A stretch of DNA of 43,576 nt from an uncultured Dehalococcoidia bacterium (lineage in GTDB: Bacteria; Chloroflexota; Dehalococcoidia; Bin125), in NCBI GenBank assembly GCA_958295515.1, contig CATQGW010000002.1:214332-257907 (forward strand). The letters run 5' to 3'. Numbering within the stretch: the first letter of the stretch is position 1; each line of letters opens with the position of its first letter. Of the stretch, positions 34,322 through 39,576 are shown one piece after another. The position numbers and the translations under genes are program-made. A model generated the notes under the pieces. That model was not told the DNA's origin. It did no database searches and saw only the letters and a program-made list of their open reading frames with translations.

Positions 34322-35396
34322 GAAAGTGGAGATGGGAACGGTCTACCGCCGGCTGCGAGACGAAGACCTCGATGCGGAGGACTTCGTCGGAATACCGGCG
34401 GGCGACCTGTTTCCATCCGAGCAGCAATTCGAAGATGCACTCGTTGCAAATCCCGACATCCTCGTTGATGGCCTCTGGCTGGTCGGGAGGCAGATACAGA
34501 CGGACTCGGGCAGAATCGATCTTCTCGGCATTGACTCAGATGGCACCCTCATCCTCTTCGAGCTCAAGCTTGGCAAGCTCAGTAGAGGATCGGTGAGTCA
34601 AGCGATCGAATACGCCGCATTCCTGACCGATCTCGAAGAGGCAAATATGTCGTCGCTGATCTCCAACAGCTCCGGCCGAAGAGGAATTCCTCTGATTACA
34701 GACTTCAGGCAGGCATTCGAAGACCGTTTCGGCCGGCAGCCATTCACAGACGGCATCAAGATCTGGATCACTCTCGTCAGTCAAGAGTACGACGAGCCGT
34801 CGGCGCGCTCCATCGACTGGCTTAACGCGAACGGCATTGGGATCGACCACCTTGTCCTGTACGCCAGTCGCCGAGGAGACAGTATCTTGTTTGATGTCTT
34901 GGAGAACATTCCTCCACCTGTTCTACAATGGTGGTACCCACCCGCAACAGCTAAGCGATCTGAGGTCGTCGATTGGGTGCGACACGAGGCGTCGAAAACC
35001 GATGCGGCTGAGCTGTACGCCGAAATCATTGACATGATCACGTCGGCGTTCCCGTCCGGCAGATGGGAACCTCGGAGGGCTAATGATTCGCTTGGGCTCG
35101 TTTGGATTATCAAGCGGGACGATCGGCGACCGGCTGACGGCATCATCATCCGCATTAACAATCGATCACCGAGCTACGTGGCCTTGCTGCTGTATGACGA
35201 GGTGCTCCAATACGCCCCCAGGAAACTGAGAGCGGCTCTGCGACCATTCCCAGGTGGCAAAGGCCTGAGGCTTGGGCAGCCGCATGGCGAGTTCCGTCAG
35301 ATCAGCACAGCAGCTTGGGCCGAGCATGGCGCATCACTCCGTGACGCGCTTGCCTACGCAGGTGCGAAATACGCAAGGGTGATAGCCGCTTCTTGA
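34317..35396 (+). CDS. PD-(D/E)XK nuclease-like protein 1 (NucS-like N-terminal domain)
   Basis: A 359-residue protein with an N-terminal restriction-endonuclease-like fold: QQFEDALVANPDIL (conserved Glu about 36-39), GRIDLLGIDSDG (Asp68), LILFELKLGK (E82-x-K84) and Gln95 in SVSQAIEYAA. This is the D-ExK core of the NucS/DUF91-like group. The middle WITLVSQEYDEPSARSIDWL and the C-terminal part IIIRINNRSPSYVALLLYDE are not assigned. Lower GC and more balanced codons than neighbours indicate acquisition. Start candidates are GTG 34317 (with GGGGAAG), GTG 34326 and ATG 34332. It is the partner of the split-barrel gene in unit 1. A DNA-repair, defence or mobile-element role is possible; none is shown. 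Confidence 0.75.
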   Translation: MRKVEMGTVYRRLRDEDLDAEDFVGIPAGDLFPSEQQFEDALVANPDILVDGLWLVGRQIQTDSGRIDLLGIDSDGTLILFELKLGKLSRGSVSQAIEYAAFLTDLEEANMSSLISNSSGRRGIPLITDFRQAFEDRFGRQPFTDGIKIWITLVSQEYDEPSARSIDWLNANGIGIDHLVLYASRRGDSILFDVLENIPPPVLQWWYPPATAKRSEVVDWVRHEASKTDAAELYAEIIDMITSAFPSGRWEPRRANDSLGLVWIIKRDDRRPADGIIIRINNRSPSYVALLLYDEVLQYAPRKLRAALRPFPGGKGLRLGQPHGEFRQISTAAWAEHGASLRDALAYAGAKYARVIAAS

Positions 35397-35402
35397 TTCG
35401 GC

Positions 35403-35475
35403 GCGTAGGCTGAGACTTCTGCGCGTTGAGAAGGCGCGACGGTCTCGCGAGGCACGACGCTTGAGTGGCTGCCCA
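35403..35475 (+). pseudogene. Dead 5' remnant of the membrane-protein gene at 37580
   Basis: Aligned without gaps to 37526-37598 at roughly 87% identity: the TAGGCT hexamer (35406), GCGCGTTGAGAAGGCGCG, and CTTGAGTGGCTGC encoding LEWL. The ATG is replaced by ACG at 35457 and similarity ends at the fifth codon. It marks the right end of duplication unit 1, directly before repeat copy 2. Confidence 0.85.
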
Positions 35476-35488
35476 AGGTTCGTTGGCC

Positions 35489-36037
35489 TAGCCTGTGCAA
35501 GGACGGCAGCGAGACGAACGAGACCAAAAGGAGAGGATTGGACGATGCCCAGCCGAAGGAACATGATCGCGATGACGGACGATGAGGCGACGGAGTTCAT
35601 CGAGACGGGGTGGACGCTGCAGGTGGCGTCGGTGGGGAACAATGGGTGGCCGCACCTGGTGGCGATGTGGTACGGGGTGATCGACGGGAAGATCCACTTC
35701 ACGACGTACGCGAAGGCGCAGAAGGTGTTGAACCTGAAGCGCGACCCGCGGATCACGGTGATGCTGGAGAGCGGGACGGAGTATTCGAAGATCAAGGGTC
35801 TGGTGATCGAGGGGGAGGCGGAGGTGGTGGAGAATGATCCCGATCTGGTGATGGCGGTGCAGGATGCGACGGGTCGGAAGCGGAATGAGAATGCGGGGGC
35901 GCAGGCGGCGACGCCGATGACGGATGAGCAGCGTCGGGCGCAGGCGAGTAAGCGTGCGGTGGTGCGGATTGATGCGAAGCGGGTGTACAGCTGGGATCAC
36001 GGGAAGTTGGGGGGGCGGTATTAGGGGGGATGGTGCG
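35489..36037 (+). repeat. Long direct repeat, copy 2 (promoter + split-barrel gene)
   Basis: Second copy of 33775-34321. The distance from TAGCCT (35489) to ATG (35545) is again 56 bases. The left edge begins only about 13 bases after the dead remnant ends. Confidence 0.93.
35545..36024 (+). CDS. Split-barrel flavin/F420-binding protein (PPOX family), copy 2
   Basis: A 159-residue protein identical to that at 33831 except for Asp instead of Glu in AVVRIDAKRVY. Differences in DNA are mostly at third positions (for example GTC/GTG, GAT/GAC, CGT/CGG). The same leader and ribosome site are present, so both copies should be expressed. It is followed by a nuclease-like gene as in unit 1, but that gene is very different in sequence. 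Function as for copy 1. Confidence 0.88.
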   Translation: MPSRRNMIAMTDDEATEFIETGWTLQVASVGNNGWPHLVAMWYGVIDGKIHFTTYAKAQKVLNLKRDPRITVMLESGTEYSKIKGLVIEGEAEVVENDPDLVMAVQDATGRKRNENAGAQAATPMTDEQRRAQASKRAVVRIDAKRVYSWDHGKLGGRY

Positions 36038-36042
36038 GCACC

Positions 36043-37125
36043 TTGGCTGATCTGACTCGGCTGTTGCCTCCGCCGTTCGAGTACGAGGCGGAGCTTCAGC
36101 GGTGGCTGGCGGCACATCCCGACGCGCTTGAGGCGGGGTTGTGGGTTGTCGGGTATGAGTTCCCGCTCGGGGAGAACCGGGCTGACCTGGTCGCTGTGGA
36201 CAGCGATGGTCGGCTTGTGGTGATCGAGGTGAAACGCGCGAACGCAACTCGGGAGGCGGTGGCGCAGGTGCTTGACTACGTGTCCGCTCTTGAGGTGATG
36301 GAGGTGGAAGAGATCGCGGACATCGTCAACGATGCGGAGGCTCGCCCGGAGTTTGCGCGTGTTGTTGATTTCGAGCGCGAGTTGGTGGGACGCTATCCAG
36401 GTGTTGGGGCGTCCAATCTGGTGCCTGTTCGGGCGCTTCTGGCTTGCACGTCTGAGTCGCCTGAGACGGGACGGATGCTGAGGTTTCTACAAGATCTCGG
36501 GATGGAGATCGATAGCGTCGTCTTCGAAGGGGCGCTCATGGACGGCGAACGCACTTATCGCCGTAAGCCACTGCCGGGAGCGGCGCACGACATTGCAAGG
36601 CCAACGAATACCGAACGGTGCCGGGCATCCAAGCCTAAGCCGGGGACCGCTGGGCGGCGGAACATTGACGAGGTCCATGACGGGGTTGAGGACTTTGCCG
36701 CCGCAGGCTACGCAGGCGCGAAGCTCTTCACAGAAGTACATTGCGCGGTCGTCTCGGCGTTGTATGAGGGAACTGAAGAAGCACGTGTGATCACCGGAGA
36801 GACGTTCGGCATCGTGGTGAAGATGCGAGCTACTGAGTCTGATCCTCAGAAGTCGGAGGCGGACTACGTCACGGTACGTTTCTATCCAGACAGGCCGGAT
36901 GAGGTGATGCTGTACGTCTTCGAGGCGGCTCGTCGCCGAGCAGTCGAAACCTCCGAGCGTCTATTCGCCTTGTCGGAGTTGGATCCGTACGAGTCGGACA
37001 GGCCACTTGGAACGATCATCTGGTTCAATCAACGAACGTGGGCAGCAAACTCCGAACTGTTTGGGCAACTTCTGCACGACGCCAAGGGCGCGTGGGAAGC
37101 TGAGCGTGCGGCAGGCCGCGCGTAG
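36043..37125 (+). CDS. PD-(D/E)XK nuclease-like protein 2 (NucS-like N-terminal domain)
   Basis: A 360-residue protein with the same N-terminal design as the protein at 34317 but low identity: EAELQRWLAAHPDALEAGLW (Glu17), NRADLVAVDSDGRLVVIEVK (Asp48, E62-x-K64) and Gln75 in AVAQVLDYVS. The middle NLVPVRALLACTSESPETGR and the C-terminal YVTVRFYPDRPDEVMLYVFE are unassigned; the latter could correspond to IIIRINNRSPSYVALLLYDE of protein 1. The frame opens at TTG 36043. The GTG homologous to the unit-1 start (36033) and the well-placed ATG 36030 (after AGGGGGG) are in a frame that stops within a few codons, so either TTG is used or an indel in the G run hides the true start. Confidence 0.7.
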   Translation: MADLTRLLPPPFEYEAELQRWLAAHPDALEAGLWVVGYEFPLGENRADLVAVDSDGRLVVIEVKRANATREAVAQVLDYVSALEVMEVEEIADIVNDAEARPEFARVVDFERELVGRYPGVGASNLVPVRALLACTSESPETGRMLRFLQDLGMEIDSVVFEGALMDGERTYRRKPLPGAAHDIARPTNTERCRASKPKPGTAGRRNIDEVHDGVEDFAAAGYAGAKLFTEVHCAVVSALYEGTEEARVITGETFGIVVKMRATESDPQKSEADYVTVRFYPDRPDEVMLYVFEAARRRAVETSERLFALSELDPYESDRPLGTIIWFNQRTWAANSELFGQLLHDAKGAWEAERAAGRA

Positions 37126-37268
37126 GGGTCCAGTGGGCTATCGGGGGATGGTTGCAGAAACGGGCGCGGTCGGTTCCGTTCGCTTGGGACGTGTTTGATG
37201 GGCTCTCGAACGCGGCTTGGGTGGGCCGTCGGGTGTTTGGGGGTAGTGCGATGTTGTGAGGTCGCCTG

Positions 37269-37510
37269 GATTCCTGCCTGCGCAGGAATGACGGAAAGGG
37301 GGCGCGGGAGTGACGGAAAGGGGGCGCAGGAGTGACGGAAAGGGGGCGCAGGGATGGCGGGAGGGGGTGCGGGAATGGCGGAAAGGGGGGCGCAGGGAGG
37401 ATGCGAGAGGGCACGGGAGTGACGGAAAGGGAGTGTAGGGATGGCGGGAGGGGGTGCGGGAATGGTGGGGGGGGGGGGCGGGAATGGCGGGAGAGGGTGT
37501 AGGGATGGCG
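37269..37510 (+). repeat. Palindromic element followed by decaying 20-22 bp G-rich tandem repeats
   Basis: GATTCCTGCCTGCGCAGGAATGACG-type palindrome at 37269-37293, then about ten degenerate units of the form GGGGGCGCAGGAGTGACGGAAA to 37510. The units resemble repeated right ends of the palindrome. The rest of the 454-bp gap between 37125 and 37580 holds no recognisable gene. Confidence 0.7.
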
Positions 37511-37528
37511 GCTGTGGGTGGTGGTGCG

Positions 37529-37534
37529 TAGGCT
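37529..37534 (+). promoter_or_regulatory. Putative -10 (TAGGCT) for the membrane-protein gene
   Basis: TAGGCT lies 51 bases before the ATG at 37580, and the same hexamer at the same distance exists in the dead copy at 35406. A GGAGG ribosome site at 37571 gives a normal leader. Confidence 0.4.
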
Positions 37535-37579
37535 GAGATTTCTGCGCGTTGAGAAGGCGCGGGGGTTTTGGGAGGCGTG

Positions 37580-38158
37580 ATGCTTGAGTGGCTGCGGGGG
37601 CGGAACTGGGGGTGGTGGCTCGGCTGGGTGGTGCTTGGGGTGCTGGTGGGCGGCGGGGTGTGGGCGTTTTCGAGCGGTAAGCCGAATCATGACTTGCAGC
37701 TGCAGGTGGGCTACCGCGGGGCGGGCGAGGGTCGGATTGAGGTGGGGCTGTATTCGACCGACTATGCGGGGGAGCAGCGCTGGCATTTGCCCTCGGACAA
37801 TGTGCTCACCCTTTCGCAGCTGAGCGAGCGCTACACCTACAGCCAGGCGGTGGATTTGGCGGGCTACGGGCCGCGGGCGCGGGTGACTACGCTGTCGGAC
37901 GGGCCGGAGGATGTGCAGCTGGGCTTCCGGGTGAGCAGGCCGAACGGCTCGTGGGGTTCGAGCCGCTTCCCGAGCCGCGAGGCGCTGACGTCGGCGGAGC
38001 GGGAGAGCGCGGACTGGGTGCTGAGTCGGGCGCTGGCGGTGCGGGTGCATGTGAATCAGCCGCTGCTGGCGGGGATTCGGCTGGCTTACTACGTGCTGTT
38101 CGCGTTCTTGGTGGTGATTGGGGCGACGATGTATGTGTGGCGGCGGTGGTTGAACTGA
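37580..38158 (+). CDS. Membrane protein with N- and C-terminal helices, unknown function
   Basis: A 192-residue protein with one transmembrane helix at each end (WGWWLGWVVLGVLVGGGVWAF and YYVLFAFLVVIGATMYVW) and a roughly 140-residue extracytoplasmic region between them (LQLQVGYRGAGEGRIEVGLY, LPSDNVLTLSQLSERYTYSQ). No known domain is recognised. ATG 37580 with GGAGG at ideal spacing. Its promoter and first codons were copied to 35403. The stop is followed at once by the TAGAAT promoter of the next small gene. Confidence 0.75.
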   Translation: MLEWLRGRNWGWWLGWVVLGVLVGGGVWAFSSGKPNHDLQLQVGYRGAGEGRIEVGLYSTDYAGEQRWHLPSDNVLTLSQLSERYTYSQAVDLAGYGPRARVTTLSDGPEDVQLGFRVSRPNGSWGSSRFPSREALTSAERESADWVLSRALAVRVHVNQPLLAGIRLAYYVLFAFLVVIGATMYVWRRWLN

Positions 38159-38164
38159 GCGGGG

Positions 38165-38170
38165 TAGAAT
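38165..38170 (+). promoter_or_regulatory. -10 TAGAAT, copy 1
   Basis: GAGCGGGGTAGAATG directly after the membrane-protein stop. The same string occurs at 38480-38495 before the second small-protein module. Confidence 0.5.
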
Positions 38171-38199
38171 GTTGCGAGGCGAGGATGGCGAGGGCGGCG

Positions 38200-38730
38200 A
38201 TGTCGGAATCCGCAGACCGCTCGGATGAAGTTGAAGAGCCGGAAGAGCAGCGGCAACCGCGCAAGAAGCGCCCTCTTCCGCCGGGGAGTCTCGACGTGAT
38301 CTACTCCGGCGGCTTCCCGCCGTTCTGGAAGATTTGGAAGAAGCGGATGATGACTATCCCGCCGCCAGAACGGCCCAACAGCGGTAGTCGCGGCGTCAGC
38401 CCGATCGCGAGACCGACCAGCAACCCCTTGAGCCGCCACTCGCTGGTCGCGGTGGCGGCGGTGACTGAACTGAGCGGGGCGAGCGGGGTAGAATGCTGCG
38501 AAGAGCCGGGGATGGCGAGGGCGGCGATGTTGGAATCGACGAACGGCGCGGGCGAGGTTGCGGAAGAGGATCAGGCTGCTCCGCGGAAGTGGGGTGAGCG
38601 CGAACTCCCGCCGATCGTGCTTGACGTGATCTACATCGGCGGATTTCCTCCTTTCTGGCAGATCTGGCGGCGCAAGGGGGGAATGGTGACTATCCAGGTT
38701 GAGCCGCGAGAATCGCGCCCACAGCAATAG
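38200..38730 (+). CDS. Tandem-duplicated small protein, read-through fusion of two modules
   Basis: An open frame of 176 residues with two related modules. Module 1 (38200 to about 38355) is acidic, then LPPGSLDVIYSGGFPPFWKIWKK. Module 2 (38527-38730) ends LPPIVLDVIYIGGFPPFWQIWRR plus a short tail. The shared core is LDVIYxGGFPPFWxIW, which may be a membrane-associating or binding motif; I know no family for it. Module 1 has lost the stop used in module 2, so it reads through about 170 bases of duplicated non-coding and antisense sequence. The ATG at 38200 has GAGGG in place; ATG 38185 is an alternative. Whether the fusion or two short proteins are made is unclear. Confidence 0.55.
   Translation: MSESADRSDEVEEPEEQRQPRKKRPLPPGSLDVIYSGGFPPFWKIWKKRMMTIPPPERPNSGSRGVSPIARPTSNPLSRHSLVAVAAVTELSGASGVECCEEPGMARAAMLESTNGAGEVAEEDQAAPRKWGERELPPIVLDVIYIGGFPPFWQIWRRKGGMVTIQVEPRESRPQQ
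38368..38460 (-). pseudogene. Truncated 3' remnant of the membrane-protein gene at 38690
   Basis: On the minus strand this stretch reads SEWRLKGLLVGLAIGLTPRLPLLG, matching NERWPWVKGTLVALAIALTA in the last helix of the protein encoded at 38690-39205. About 90 bases remain of that gene in the first duplication unit. Confidence 0.65.
38489..38494 (+). promoter_or_regulatory. -10 TAGAAT, copy 2
   Basis: Second copy of the GGGGTAGAATG promoter string, located inside the long open frame and 33 bases before the ATG of module 2 at 38527. Supports independent expression of module 2. Confidence 0.5.
38527..38730 (+). CDS. Small LDVIYxGGFPPFW protein, module 2 (67 residues)
   Basis: The second module read as its own gene: TAGAAT promoter, GAGGG ribosome site seven bases before ATG 38527, 67 residues (72 from ATG 38512). 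It is acidic at the start, carries the conserved core near the end, and stops at 38730 with the last 41 bases overlapping the convergent membrane-protein gene. This small protein plus convergent membrane protein arrangement is what was duplicated. Confidence 0.5.
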   Translation: MLESTNGAGEVAEEDQAAPRKWGERELPPIVLDVIYIGGFPPFWQIWRRKGGMVTIQVEPRESRPQQ

Positions 38731-39205
38731 TCACGGCGGTTGCGGCGGTCAACGCGATTGCCAGCGCGACCAGCGTCCCTTTCACCCACGGCCAGCGTTC
38801 GTTCCGCGCAATTGCTTCCACCAAGGCCGCCGTTGCCCAGAAAAGCATCTCGTCTTCGTCAGCCGAATCCGCATACTCGAGTAGTCGGGGTAGGTTCGGG
38901 GCGAGCGTCCAGCGCCCGACTACGGAGGCGATTGCGGAGATGACGACATTGGCGATGAAGAGGCCGGCGGCGACTCGCACGATGTTGCTGATCTGCGGCA
39001 GATCGTCGCCGCTGACCAGCAGCACGGCGGAGCCGAACACGGCGATCATCGCCGCGCTGAGTCCGATCGTCTGACCGAGCTTGCCGTCGAGCGCGCGCGC
39101 CCGCTCGACCTGCTCCTGTTGGCGCCAGAGGGCGATGTCAAAGGCTAGGCGCAGTTGGGGTTGGGCGGTGGTTTCGGCCTCTTGGGGCGGCTGTTGGGGC
39201 GGCAT
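38690..39205 (-). CDS. Membrane protein with four helices, unknown function
   Basis: A 171-residue protein. The N-terminal segment is polar and helical (LAFDIALWRQQEQVERARAL), then a helix pair TIGLSAAMIAVFGSAVLLVS and VRVAAGLFIANVVISAIASVV, a loop with LLEYADSADEDEMLFWATAA, and a last helix LVALAIALTAATAVTIAVGAIL. The layout resembles SLATT-like or pore-forming accessory membrane proteins, but I cannot assign a family. ATG at 39205 follows the cupin stop by 6 bp, so cupin and this gene form an operon. The 3' end overlaps the small protein on the other strand. Confidence 0.75.
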   Translation of the reverse strand: MPPQQPPQEAETTAQPQLRLAFDIALWRQQEQVERARALDGKLGQTIGLSAAMIAVFGSAVLLVSGDDLPQISNIVRVAAGLFIANVVISAIASVVGRWTLAPNLPRLLEYADSADEDEMLFWATAALVEAIARNERWPWVKGTLVALAIALTAATAVTIAVGAILAAQPG

Positions 39206-39211
39206 GGCTGC

Positions 39212-39526
39212 TTAGCCGACGCCGGCGGCGTGCTCTCCGCCCTCGGGGCCGTAGAAGACGACCCAGACGGCGAGGTCGTCGTCGAAGTCTTCGAAGCGGT
39301 GGGGCAGGCCGGCACCGACGAAGAAGGTGTCGCCGGGGCCGCACTCGAAGCGTTGGCCGGCGAGCAGGAAGGCGCCGCGTCCGGCGGCGACGATGTAGAC
39401 CTCGTCCTGGGTGTGGGGCTGCTGGCGGTCGATCTCGCGTGGGGCGTAGAGGCCGAGCGACATGGTGCCGTGGCGCAGCATTTCGCGGTACTCGCCGCGC
39501 TCGTCGGCGCGCTCGGTGTCGGCCAT
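39212..39526 (-). CDS. Cupin-domain protein
   Basis: A 104-residue single-domain cupin. Motif 1 is QPHTQDEVYIVAAGRGAFLL (His plus Glu of the metal site) and motif 2 is GPGDTFFVGAGLPHRFEDF. Such small cupins bind a metal and act as isomerases, dioxygenases or sensors. ATG at 39526 has GGGGAGG upstream. It is divergent from the CaiB/BaiF gene over a 50-bp gap and followed closely by the membrane-protein gene. Confidence 0.88.
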   Translation of the reverse strand: MADTERADERGEYREMLRHGTMSLGLYAPREIDRQQPHTQDEVYIVAAGRGAFLLAGQRFECGPGDTFFVGAGLPHRFEDFDDDLAVWVVFYGPEGGEHAAGVG

Positions 39527-39544
39527 GGTCGCCTCCCCGCGCCG

Positions 39545-39550
39545 ATCCTA
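39545..39550 (-). promoter_or_regulatory. -10 (TAGGAT) for the cupin operon
   Basis: On the minus strand TAGGAT is followed by 18 bases holding GGGGAGG and then the cupin ATG. Only 14 bp separate it from the divergent -10 at 39565. Confidence 0.45.
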
Positions 39551-39564
39551 CGCCCGCTGCCCGT

Positions 39565-39570
39565 TAGCAT
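39565..39570 (+). promoter_or_regulatory. Leaderless-type -10 (TAGCAT) for the CaiB/BaiF gene
   Basis: TAGCAT, six bases (CCGTAT), ATG at 39577. No Shine-Dalgarno sequence is present. Confidence 0.55.
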
Positions 39571-39576
39571 CCGTAT

